A DNA stretch of 46,411 bases from Paenibacillus ginsengihumi DSM 21568 (lineage in GTDB: Bacteria > Bacillota > Bacilli > Paenibacillales > NBRC-103111), in NCBI RefSeq assembly GCF_000380965.1, contig NZ_KB905588.1:1-46411 (forward strand), written 5' to 3'. The notes under the pieces are model-generated. The model was not told where the DNA came from, ran no database searches, and saw only the letters and a list, made by a program, of their open reading frames with translations. Positions 27,436-34,615 of the stretch are shown here, piece after piece. The stretch's first letter is position 1. Each line of letters begins with the position of its first letter. A program made the position numbers and the translations under genes.

Positions 27436-27984
27436 GTGGTAGCGCCTGAATTAATCAAAGCTGCCCAGTCGGGCGATCGCGACGCTCTAATTACCCTATT
27501 GCGCGAAATTGAAACCTCCGTCTATCGCACTGCTTATTACATTTTGGGCAATGAGCAGGATGCGATGGACGCGGCTCAGGAAGCTTTGATCCGGATTTAT
27601 ACCAAAATCAACTCGTACGAGGAAAAAGCCCAATTCAAAACATGGGTGCAGCGCATCGTGACGAATTTGTGCATCGACAAATTCCGCCGAGCCCGCCCTA
27701 CGGTATCTATAGAAGAGCACGATATGAATTTTGTGGCGCAGACTACCGTGGAAGACGAGGTCATGTCCGCTTACGTCGCCCAGGACATAAAGGAAGCGAT
27801 CGACAAGCTGCCGGATCATCACCGCTCGGTGGTCGTGCTTCGCTATTTGCAGGATTTTACTTACAACGAAATTGCGGAATCTTTGGACCTGCCCATCAAT
27901 ACGGTGAAGTCTTATTTGTTCAGAGCGAGACAGCAGCTGCAAACGATACTTCGAGATTATCAGAAAGGTAGTGTTCGTGGATGA
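27436..27984 (+). CDS. ECF-type RNA polymerase sigma factor (SigW-like)
   Basis: 182 residues. Region 2 contains YYILGNEQDAMDAAQEAL and FKTWVQRIVTNLCIDKFRR, region 4 contains LPDHHRSVVVLRYLQDFTY and the helix-turn-helix NEIAESLDLPINTVKSYLF. The GTG at 27436 is chosen: GAGGGGG (27423-27429) is six bases upstream and the protein then starts just ahead of region 2; the frame is open back to 27307 but lacks family similarity. The stop overlaps the ATG of the anti-sigma gene, the standard ECF pair. Regulon unknown; envelope stress is the usual role of this group. Confidence 0.9.
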   Translation: MVAPELIKAAQSGDRDALITLLREIETSVYRTAYYILGNEQDAMDAAQEALIRIYTKINSYEEKAQFKTWVQRIVTNLCIDKFRRARPTVSIEEHDMNFVAQTTVEDEVMSAYVAQDIKEAIDKLPDHHRSVVVLRYLQDFTYNEIAESLDLPINTVKSYLFRARQQLQTILRDYQKGSVRG

Positions 27985-29384
27985 CGGGGATGTTGTGTCA
28001 AGAGGTGATCGAACTGATGCAGAGATTTCTCGATCGGGATCTCGATGAAACCGAATACCGCCGCATGCTGGCGCATCTGAACGATTGCCCGGAATGCACC
28101 GAGCTGTTCGAACGGCTCGTGAACGTTTCCCACGAGCTGGAATTGCTTCCGAAAGTGACGCCGCCCTACAGCCTGGTTGACGCCATTATGCCCAAGCTGG
28201 CGCAGCTGGACGATGCGAAGGAGCAGCAGGCGGCCTCCGGAGCCGCCCCTTTGAACCGGCAGAACGGCAGCGGGCAGGAGCGGTTCGCCGAGCTGGAGCC
28301 GCAGTCCGAGCCGTCGCAGCGCAAGGAGAGAGGCTGGCGGTTCAAGCTGCGCGGGCTGATCTCTTACCCGCTTGCCGGCGGGGTGCTGGCTGCGGGATTG
28401 GTGATCGGATTTTTCATCTTTCAGCAGCAGGAGCAGCGCCAGACATCGTCGGCCAATGCGGACCGGCTTCTTTCGGCGTCGGAGAGCTTTCCGAAGCATG
28501 AGGAATCGGCTTCGCCCGCCGACGGGACGTCCGGAGTAAACAAAAATCGCCAACATGCTGCGGACGATAAAGCTGGGGACACTCTCGGCATAAATAAGGA
28601 GCAGGCAGGCTCCTCTGCGGAACAGGATGCGGCGGGCAGTGCGGAGCAGAATGAAGCGCTGCAGAAATCGCAGCCGCAGAGCTCCCAGCAAGAGAGCGCG
28701 CCCAGGTCTATCGCTCCGACGGCTGAGGACACGCCCTCAAGCCATATGAATGACCAGCGTGCTTCCGCTCCTCAGACGGCGCCGGAGGCGGCGGCTCCCG
28801 AAGCGGCTATGCCTCTGGTCGAGAAGGCGGCGCCGGCTCCGGACAACGCCCCGGCTGACCCGGCGAAAGAAGAGCCAGAGCTCGCGTTCGGCGCGGCCGG
28901 CGATTCAGGCCAGCCGCAAGAGGAGACGGCTCCGCCCCGGAAGCAGGAAAGCATTGCCGGACAGCGCAGCCTCGCCGGGGAGACTGGCAACCCGGCTGCT
29001 GGCATGGATGACGCGCCGGCGGCCTCCGGGTTGCCGGCGCCGGGGACGGCAGCCCCCGAACAGGAGGCGGACCGCCCCGGACTGCGATCGTTCGCGCCGG
29101 AGCGGGGGCTGGCAGCCGAGGAAGCGGCCCAGGAACTGACGAGCGGCGACGGCGCGTTTACCGCTTTCGTCACACAGGACCGCAAAGTGGCGGTTCGCGG
29201 CGCGGACGGAGCCTTGATCTTTGAATCCGGGCACGGATGGGCCGCGTCGGAGCGGATCGAATTCGTCGGCTGGTCCGAGGACGGCAAGCTCACTTATCGC
29301 GTCGCCACGGAAGCGGGCAAGCAGCGGGAATTCGTCATCGACGCAAGCGATCGGTCGGAGGCGGAAGTAGAGCTTGATCGATAA
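27981..29384 (+). CDS. Membrane anti-sigma factor with zinc-finger (zf-HC2)
   Basis: 467 residues. An N-terminal cytoplasmic anti-sigma domain has the ZAS ligand set His32-x3-Cys36-x2-Cys39 (HLNDCPEC) with an upstream Cys6. One membrane segment at about 127-148 follows a basic stretch. The outer part is a long Ala/Pro/Glu/Gln-rich, probably disordered region (about 150-385) and ends in a small beta-rich domain (TAFVTQDRKVAVRGADGA). This is much longer than B. subtilis RsiW (about 208). Translationally coupled to the sigma factor (ATGA, 27981-27984). Regulated proteolysis is inferred from the family. Confidence 0.88.
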   Translation: MTGMLCQEVIELMQRFLDRDLDETEYRRMLAHLNDCPECTELFERLVNVSHELELLPKVTPPYSLVDAIMPKLAQLDDAKEQQAASGAAPLNRQNGSGQERFAELEPQSEPSQRKERGWRFKLRGLISYPLAGGVLAAGLVIGFFIFQQQEQRQTSSANADRLLSASESFPKHEESASPADGTSGVNKNRQHAADDKAGDTLGINKEQAGSSAEQDAAGSAEQNEALQKSQPQSSQQESAPRSIAPTAEDTPSSHMNDQRASAPQTAPEAAAPEAAMPLVEKAAPAPDNAPADPAKEEPELAFGAAGDSGQPQEETAPPRKQESIAGQRSLAGETGNPAAGMDDAPAASGLPAPGTAAPEQEADRPGLRSFAPERGLAAEEAAQELTSGDGAFTAFVTQDRKVAVRGADGALIFESGHGWAASERIEFVGWSEDGKLTYRVATEAGKQREFVIDASDRSEAEVELDR

Positions 29385-29553
29385 CCGGACGGGGGCCGCC
29401 AACAGCGGCATCCGCGCAAATCGTTGCAGCGCTGTCACACATGAGAGCGATCCGGCGTAGTATAAAGCAACGAAACCCCGATACTCATGTATGACCGCCT
29501 GGCGGCATGTTTCTAGAGCTGCTTGCCGGGCGTTGATATAGATGGGTTGCGGG

Positions 29554-29616
29554 CAAAGGGATTATGTCGAGACTGGCTTAAAGCGGCCGGTTTTGACGTA
29601 ATCCCTTTGTTATTGT
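29554..29616 (+). terminator. Long hairpin, probable terminator of the sigma/anti-sigma operon
   Basis: CAAAGGGATTA (29554-29564) pairs perfectly with TAATCCCTTTG (29599-29609); the next 12 bases on each side also pair (with several G-T pairs), giving about 23 bp around a 10-base loop. TTATTGTT follows. The descending arm contains the -35 of the holA promoter. Confidence 0.6.
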
Positions 29617-29622
29617 TATGAT
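29593..29622 (+). promoter_or_regulatory. Probable promoter of holA
   Basis: TTGACG (29593-29598), 18-base spacer, TATGAT (29617-29622) preceded by TGT (extended -10). 65 bases before the holA ATG. It overlaps the hairpin above. Confidence 0.65.
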
Positions 29623-29687
29623 AAACGTAAACTGGATTTTCGAATTGGCAAAATTTCCAATATAAACGATCCGGGAGACTAGAGGCT

Positions 29688-30707
29688 ATGGATTACAGGA
29701 CTGCCATCAAGCGTATCGACAAGGGCGAGTTCGCCCCGCTCTATGTATGCTACGGCGCGGAGACTTACCTGATTCGCGGGATGATCGAAAAGCTGACGAA
29801 CCGCATTGTCAATCCGGACGACCGGACGCTCGCGGTAAGCCGCTTCGACTTGTCGGAAACGCCGCTCGACGCGCTGTTGGACGAGGCGGAGACGCTTCCG
29901 TTCATGGTGCCGCGCAAGCTGGTCATCGGAACGAACGCCTCCTTTTTGACAGGGGCCAAGGACAGCGGGAAGATCGAGCACCGCTTGGACCGGCTTGCCG
30001 CATATATGAGCAGCCCTGCCGAGTTTACGGTGATCGTGCTGACCGTCGAAGCGGACAAGCTGGACGAGCGGAAGAAGCTGGTCAAGAAGCTGAAGGAACT
30101 GGACGCGCTTGTCCCTTGCGCCCAGCTGTCCGAAGCCGAGCTGGTGCGCTGGATCGAGCAGCAGGCTGCCCAGGCGGGCTTCGCACTTGCGCCGGGCGTG
30201 GCCGAGCGTCTTATTTTGTATGCGGGAGCCGGGCTGCAGGGACTGTCCAAGGAGCTGGAAAAATGCGCCCTGTACGCCGGACAAGGCGGCACGCTGACGG
30301 AAGAAGCGCTGGAGCAGCTCGTGACGCGCACGATCGAGCAAAATATTTTCGCGCTGATCGAGCATATCGTGCAGCTGAGGATGGAGCAAGCGTTCACCAT
30401 GTTAAGCGAGCTGCTGAGGCGGAAGGAGGAGCCGATCAAGATCGTGATGCTGATCGCCCGCCAGTTCCGCATCATGTTCCAGGTCAAGGATTTGTCCCAG
30501 CAAGGGTATTCCCAGCAGCAGATCGCCTCGCAGCTTGGCCTGCATCCTTACGCCGTCAAAGTCGCCGCCGGCCAGGCCGGACGGTTCGACGCCAGGCGGT
30601 TGGCCGCCATTCTTCAGCAGCTGGCAGATCTCGACTACCAGATGAAAAGCGGCAAAATCGATAAAGTGCTGGGCCTGGAGCTGTTTTTGCTGCGCCTCGC
30701 GGCTTGA
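29688..30707 (+). CDS. holA: DNA polymerase III delta subunit
   Basis: 339 residues. The delta subunit of the clamp loader; it opens the beta ring. N-terminal region FAPLYVCYGAETYLI with the residual AAA+ fold, central VIVLTVEADKLDERKKLVKKLKEL, and the C-terminal collar domain (QNIFALIEHIV, LRRKEEPIKIVMLIARQFR, GLHPYAVKVAAGQA). Matches B. subtilis YqeN/HolA in length and position, ahead of rpsT on the opposite strand. GAGG at 29682-29685 and GGGAG at 29673-29677 precede the ATG. Confidence 0.95.
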   Translation: MDYRTAIKRIDKGEFAPLYVCYGAETYLIRGMIEKLTNRIVNPDDRTLAVSRFDLSETPLDALLDEAETLPFMVPRKLVIGTNASFLTGAKDSGKIEHRLDRLAAYMSSPAEFTVIVLTVEADKLDERKKLVKKLKELDALVPCAQLSEAELVRWIEQQAAQAGFALAPGVAERLILYAGAGLQGLSKELEKCALYAGQGGTLTEEALEQLVTRTIEQNIFALIEHIVQLRMEQAFTMLSELLRRKEEPIKIVMLIARQFRIMFQVKDLSQQGYSQQQIASQLGLHPYAVKVAAGQAGRFDARRLAAILQQLADLDYQMKSGKIDKVLGLELFLLRLAA

Positions 30708-30803
30708 GGTGAAAGACCGGCCTGCAGAGGCGATTTGATTCTCCCCGTTTTGCTGCACCTAATACAACATTGGCTAAAATTCGTCCCGACGGCACATTCC
30801 GGC

Positions 30804-30855
30804 GAAAACAAAAAGACCATGCTATCCTCGCTGACAGCATGGTCTTTTTGTTTTC
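30804..30855. terminator. Bidirectional terminator between holA and rpsT
   Basis: A perfect 20-bp inverted repeat: the arm at 30804-30823 (ending GACCATGCT) and its complement at 30836-30855, with a 12-base loop. Both ends are A/T-rich so that T-runs follow on each strand. It lies between converging holA and rpsT, 10 bases from the rpsT stop. Confidence 0.9.
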
Positions 30856-30865
30856 CTGGCCCATC

Positions 30866-31138
30866 TTACGCCTGAGCGGTAAGCTTGTTGAGCTTCTTCG
30901 CGAGGCGGGATTTTTTGCGGGCGGCGGCATTTTTATGAATCAGGCCTTTGGATGCCGCCTTGTCCAGCTTCTTGCTGGCAGCAACCAGTGCGGCTTTAGC
31001 CTTTTCCAGATCCGTTCCTGCGGCAGCCGTTTCAAAAGCTTTCACAGCCGTACGAAGGGCGGATTTTTGGGAAGCGTTGCGCAGACGGCGCTTTTCGCTT
31101 GTTTTCACGCGTTTGATAGCGGATTTAATGTTCGGCAC
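30866..31138 (-). CDS. rpsT: 30S ribosomal protein S20 (bS20)
   Basis: 90 residues, highly basic, with the S20 opening [17 protein letters not shown] and the Ala/Lys-rich helices typical of the family. It binds 16S rRNA early in 30S assembly. Translation starts at GTG 31138; AGGAGGTG (minus strand, 31146-31153) is seven bases upstream. Same inverted position between holA and gpr as in B. subtilis. Confidence 0.96.
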   Translation of the reverse strand: MPNIKSAIKRVKTSEKRRLRNASQKSALRTAVKAFETAAAGTDLEKAKAALVAASKKLDKAASKGLIHKNAAARKKSRLAKKLNKLTAQA

Positions 31139-31204
31139 TTGCGTTCACCTCCTAGCACAATGCATCGATACGATTCGCACGCTTTTCTATTGACAACTCT
31201 TCGT

Positions 31205-31233
31205 ATTTTAGCATGGTCCTATAGAAAATGCAA
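31205..31233 (-). promoter_or_regulatory. Promoter of rpsT
   Basis: On the minus strand TTGCAT (31233-31228), 17-base spacer, TAAAAT (31210-31205) preceded by TGC (extended -10). The leader to the GTG start is about 60 bases. Confidence 0.7.
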
Positions 31234-31311
31234 CAGAACCGCGCGTTTTGCCCGCGCCGCCGGCCGATGCTTTGAAGCGGGCGGCCCGGGAGCCAGTCTC
31301 CCGAAACAGGC

Positions 31312-31342
31312 GTATAAGCATGAAACGGTTTAGCGCACAATA
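31312..31342 (+). promoter_or_regulatory. Candidate sigma-F/sigma-G promoter of gpr
   Basis: GTATA (31312-31316), 16 bases, GCGCACAATA (31333-31342). This agrees with the forespore consensus (GywTA, about 16 bases, a -10 with A-x-A-x-T-A at the end) and predicts a start about 35 bases before the gpr ATG. gpr is a forespore gene in B. subtilis. Match judged by eye. Confidence 0.5.
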
Positions 31343-31382
31343 GGGACATGCCAGGTTTTTAACCGGAAAGGAGAACGCCGTC

Positions 31383-32381
31383 ATGGAGCTTGATTTGAGC
31401 GCTTATTCCGTACGAACCGACCTCGCTCTGGAAGCGCGGGACATGGCGTCGCCTGCCGGCAGCCCGATTCCCGGCGTGCATTCCGACGTCTCTGAAGAGA
31501 ACGGCATCAAGGTGAGCCGAATCGACGTCGTCACGGCCGAAGGCGCGCAGGCGCTGGGCAAGCTGCCGGGGCATTACGTCACGATCGAGGTGCCGGGGCT
31601 GCGCGGCAAGGACAGCGATTTGCAGGACCGCGTGGCGACGGTATTCGCCAAGGAGTTCGAAAGCTTCCTGCAAAAGCTGGACATCGGACCTAAAGCCAAA
31701 ACGCTTGTCATCGGGCTGGGCAACTGGAACGTCACGCCGGACGCCCTCGGGCCGCTCGTCGTGGAGAACGTGATGGTGACCCGGCATTATTTCGAGCTGA
31801 TGCCGGATCAGGTCAGTCCGGGCTACCGGGCAGTGAGCGCCGTCGCCCCCGGGGTGCTCGGCACGACCGGCATCGAGACGGGAGAGATTGTCCAGGGGAT
31901 TGTGGAAAAATCGCGGCCCGATCTGGTCATCGCGGTCGATGCCCTCGCTTCGCGGGCGCTGGAGCGGGTGAACACGACGATCCAGATTGCCGACACGGGC
32001 ATACATCCGGGCTCCGGCATCGGCAACAAGCGCAAAGGCTTGACCGTCGATACGCTCGGCGTGCCGGTCATCGCGATCGGCGTGCCGACGGTGGTGTACG
32101 CCTCGACCATCGTGAACAACGCCTTCGACATGATGCGCGCGCATTTTGCCCGGGAGACGGCCAATACGTCGCACATTCTCGGCTTGATGGACAGCCTGCA
32201 GGAGCAGGAGCGGCTGGAGCTGGTAAAAGAGGTGCTTAGCCCGCTCGGCCACGATCTGCTGGTGACGCCCAAGGAGATCGACCAATTCATCGAGGATATC
32301 GCCAACATTATCGCCAGCGGCTTGAACGCCGCGCTGCACGAAGCCGTCGACGCCGACAACGTATCGGCTTACACCCACTGA
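31383..32381 (+). CDS. gpr: Germination protease GPR
   Basis: 332 residues, slightly shorter than B. subtilis GPR (368). Degrades small acid-soluble spore proteins in germination. The activation-cleavage-like segment SVRTDLALEA is at 9-18; GLGNWNVTPDALGP, GIETGEIVQGIVEK and the DLVIAVDALASR stretch carry the aspartates of this A25-type protease. AAAGGAG (31368-31374) precedes the ATG. A terminator separates it from spoIIP. Confidence 0.95.
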   Translation: MELDLSAYSVRTDLALEARDMASPAGSPIPGVHSDVSEENGIKVSRIDVVTAEGAQALGKLPGHYVTIEVPGLRGKDSDLQDRVATVFAKEFESFLQKLDIGPKAKTLVIGLGNWNVTPDALGPLVVENVMVTRHYFELMPDQVSPGYRAVSAVAPGVLGTTGIETGEIVQGIVEKSRPDLVIAVDALASRALERVNTTIQIADTGIHPGSGIGNKRKGLTVDTLGVPVIAIGVPTVVYASTIVNNAFDMMRAHFARETANTSHILGLMDSLQEQERLELVKEVLSPLGHDLLVTPKEIDQFIEDIANIIASGLNAALHEAVDADNVSAYTH

Positions 32382-32431
32382 CCGCGTCTTAGGGCCGGTG
32401 GCGGCTTTGGTCGTGGTCGACACTTCCGCGG

Positions 32432-32457
32432 CCATATCGCATCCCCATATCGCATCC
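32432..32457 (+). repeat. Perfect 13-bp tandem duplication
   Basis: CCATATCGCATCC occurs twice in direct succession (32432-32444 and 32445-32457) between the gpr stop and its terminator. Probably a slippage duplication. Confidence 0.8.
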
Positions 32458-32471
32458 GAATCAGGCAGCGG

Positions 32472-32497
32472 AGCCCGCACAGGGCTCTGTTTTTTTG
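32472..32497 (+). terminator. Terminator of gpr
   Basis: GAGCCC (around 32471-32476) pairs with GGGCTC (32482-32487) around a 5-base loop, followed by TG and seven T. The remainder of the gap to 32682 holds no gene. Confidence 0.75.
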
Positions 32498-32541
32498 TCG
32501 TGAGCGAATCGACGCCGTTCGATTTTTCGGCGAAGAGCGGT

Positions 32542-32569
32542 TCTATGTTCTATGTCTCTATCATAGATT
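32542..32569 (+). promoter_or_regulatory. Possible sigma-E promoter of spoIIP
   Basis: TCTATGTT (32542-32549), 12 bases, CATAGATT (32562-32569) resembles the mother-cell sigma-E pattern (ATATT-like -35, CATA-type -10) but the spacer is about one base short. spoIIP is sigma-E-dependent in B. subtilis. Confidence 0.3.
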
Positions 32570-32682
32570 GGTTACTAGACGAAGCAGACAGCAGGGCGGA
32601 TGCAATGTTCCGCCGGCGGCGGGCCTCATCCTGCGGCTGGACAACCTGCTGGCAACCCGCAGAAACAGAGGAGGAATACGAT

Positions 32683-33921
32683 ATGAAGTGGCCGGAAATG
32701 GCGGCGAATTGGGGCAGACATCGCAAAACCGGATTGGATCTGGCCGTTTTCGTCAAAATGATCTCGATGCTCATGGTCGGCAGCGTCATGTTTTTTGTGG
32801 CGTTCGGCGTGCTTGGCTTTATTCATGCGAAATATGCGACTACGACGCCGTCTTCGTCGATGAAAGGCATGGCGGCGTCGGTGTCGAGCCAGTTTTTCAT
32901 GGACATGATGGGAATGGAAGTGCCGGGCATGGCCCGGGGGGACGGGTTCACGTTTTCCCAGGCGAATGTGGCCAGCTTCCTGTTCGCGATGCTGACCGAT
33001 CTGAGTCCGCACGATCCGAAAACATTGCTCGCCAGGGAAGTGCCGGGCATGGCTCAGGACCGGCCCGTCGTCCTGACATCGCCCTCGGGGACAAGCGACG
33101 GTCCGCTCGATTACGGACCGAAGGGCGGCGTGATCGGCGGAGATAAAGTCGGCGAGGCGGGAACGATCACGGCCAACCCGCAGTTCCCGGACCCGCAAGG
33201 GCCGTCGCTGCCCGAATCCGAGCCGGCGGCCGAGCCTCCCAAGACGGCGGGGAAGAACGTCGCCTTCATCTATCAAACGCATAATCAGGAATCGTACTTG
33301 CCCGAGCTGCCGGGCGTGACCGATCCGGACAAGGCGTATGATCCGGAGAAGAACGTGACGCTGGTCGGCCTGCGGCTGGCGCAGATGCTGGAGAAGGAAG
33401 GCATCGGCGCGGTGCACTCGAACAAAAACTACCCGGCGATCGAGCCAAACTTCAACTACAACTATTCCTATAAATATTCGTTCAAAACGCTGCAGGAAGC
33501 GAGCGTCGCTCATCCCGATCTGAAATTTTACTTCGATATTCACCGCGACTCCCAGCGCCGGGACAAGACGACGATCAAGCTGAACGGGCAGGATTATGCG
33601 CAAGTCTACTTTATTATAGGCGGCAAAAACAAGCACTGGCAGGCCAACCACGATTTTGCCGAGCAGATTCATCGCGCCCTGGAGCAAAAGTATCCGGGCG
33701 TGTCCAAAGGCATCTACGCTAAAGGCGGCGAAGGCAACGGCCTGTACAATCAGCAGTTTTCGCCGAATACGGTGCTGATCGAGGTCGGAGGCGTCGACAA
33801 TACGCTGGAGGAATGCTACCGCACTGTCGATGCGCTGGCCGTGGCGATCGCGGAAGTGATCAACAATGTGGAAAAAGTCGACGCGCCTGCCGGACCGGAG
33901 GAAGACGCGAAGCAAGGCTAA
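32683..33921 (+). CDS. spoIIP: Stage II sporulation protein P (peptidoglycan amidase)
   Basis: 412 residues (401 in B. subtilis). One membrane segment (about 22-47) anchors it in the mother-cell membrane; the C-terminal amidase/endopeptidase domain follows a Pro-rich linker and contains FIYQTHNQESYLP, FDIHRDSQRR and LIEVGGVDNTLEE with the expected His and Glu ligands. SpoIIP works with SpoIID and SpoIIM to thin septal peptidoglycan in engulfment. ATG 32683 has GAGGAGG eight bases upstream; the frame is open for another 95 codons upstream but through the gpr terminator, so the longer start is rejected. Confidence 0.95.
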   Translation: MKWPEMAANWGRHRKTGLDLAVFVKMISMLMVGSVMFFVAFGVLGFIHAKYATTTPSSSMKGMAASVSSQFFMDMMGMEVPGMARGDGFTFSQANVASFLFAMLTDLSPHDPKTLLAREVPGMAQDRPVVLTSPSGTSDGPLDYGPKGGVIGGDKVGEAGTITANPQFPDPQGPSLPESEPAAEPPKTAGKNVAFIYQTHNQESYLPELPGVTDPDKAYDPEKNVTLVGLRLAQMLEKEGIGAVHSNKNYPAIEPNFNYNYSYKYSFKTLQEASVAHPDLKFYFDIHRDSQRRDKTTIKLNGQDYAQVYFIIGGKNKHWQANHDFAEQIHRALEQKYPGVSKGIYAKGGEGNGLYNQQFSPNTVLIEVGGVDNTLEECYRTVDALAVAIAEVINNVEKVDAPAGPEEDAKQG

Positions 33922-33936
33922 AGGGGGAACGGGACG

Positions 33937-34344
33937 ATGCGGAGATACGGATGGGGCTTCGGCCATACCGCGCTGCTGCTGTTTGGCATGGCTGCCTGCG
34001 TCATGTTCGGCGTAGCGCTCGCCACCCAGGGGACGGAGCGCATCCACGGCTCGCTCGATGCGCGCGCATCGAGCGCGGCAAGCGGCGGCAAAGCGGACGT
34101 CGCCCGCAGGCCCGGAATCGGCCCGGCGAACGAGGCGGCGCGGCTGGCTGCGGAAGCGAAGCTCGGCGCCGCTGCAGCGGGCGGCGCTGCGCAGCCGGCC
34201 GGCCAGAAGCCGTCTCGGCCTGCCGGCGTCAGCGAAGCCGCCGGACTGAACCGGCTTGGCAACAAGCTCGGCGAGCTGCTGCAGATTGCCGCGTATCACG
34301 GCATCCAGCTGCTGGTCAAGCTGTTCGAGGTGCTCGTGCATTGA
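33937..34344 (+). CDS. yqxA: YqxA-like (DUF3679-type) small membrane protein
   Basis: 135 residues. One membrane segment (about 10-30), then GVALATQGTERIHG, which resembles the G-x-x-x-A-x-x-G-x-x-x-M-x-G block after the membrane helix of YqxA, a low-complexity Ala/Gly-rich middle, and a C-terminal amphipathic helix (LGNKLGELLQIAAYHGIQLL). The call rests on this pattern and on position: yqxA sits between spoIIP and lepA in B. subtilis. GGGGG (33923-33927) precedes the ATG by nine bases. It probably shares the spoIIP transcript. Function unknown. Confidence 0.65.
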   Translation: MRRYGWGFGHTALLLFGMAACVMFGVALATQGTERIHGSLDARASSAASGGKADVARRPGIGPANEAARLAAEAKLGAAAAGGAAQPAGQKPSRPAGVSEAAGLNRLGNKLGELLQIAAYHGIQLLVKLFEVLVH

Positions 34345-34462
34345 CCGCGACGAAAGCGGATTGCCCGCTTGCCCTGCCGCCATCGCGGATCATAGCCGAT
34401 CAGGGCCAACCGTCATTGCTGCCCCCGTCTTTTCGCATCGTCCTTTTGCTGCCGCTGCCACC

Positions 34463-34556
34463 GCATCGTCCGCGACCGCAGTCGTCCACGGCCGCATCGT
34501 CCGTGACCGCAATCGTCTGCAGCCGTATCGTCTGCAACCGTCCATTGCTGCAAACC
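34463..34556 (+). repeat. Degenerate 15/16-bp tandem repeat before lepA
   Basis: Six units start at 34463, 34478, 34494, 34509, 34525 and 34540, alternating 15 and 16 bp (a 31-bp higher-order period), consensus near GCATCGTCCGTGACC. The last unit supplies the -35 hexamer of the lepA promoter. The rest of the 34345-34615 gap shows nothing else. Confidence 0.7.
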
Positions 34557-34573
34557 GGCGTAGCTGTTATAAT
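34545..34573 (+). promoter_or_regulatory. Promoter of lepA
   Basis: TTGCTG (34545-34550), 17-base spacer, TATAAT (34568-34573) preceded by TGT (extended -10). 42 bases before the lepA ATG. Confidence 0.75.
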
Positions 34574-34615
34574 TAGTAGTATTGTAAATTTGCAGGTGAG
34601 CGAGGTTTGCGTACG

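Larger units (their letters stand above)
29385..29687 (+). other. 303-base gene-free gap with structured candidate leader or 3-prime RNA
   Basis: No gene is visible. TATAAA at 29461-29466 resembles a -10 but has no good -35. GCAAC-GAAA-CCC (29467-29478) can pair with GGGTTGC (29544-29550); ACTCAT (29482-29487) can pair with ATGGGT (29542-29547) as a competing choice; CCGC and GCGG (29494-29504) form an inner stem flanked by CATG on both sides. It ends in the long hairpin listed next. The stretch may be the 3-prime end of the sigma operon or an independent small RNA. Confidence 0.35.

Noticed and set aside
29482..29547. Purine-riboswitch-like core
   Set aside because: TTTCTA (29510-29515) and an ACTCAT/ATGGGT closing stem recall the purine aptamer, but the conserved kissing-loop sequences and a second hairpin of proper length are missing, and holA has its own promoter downstream.
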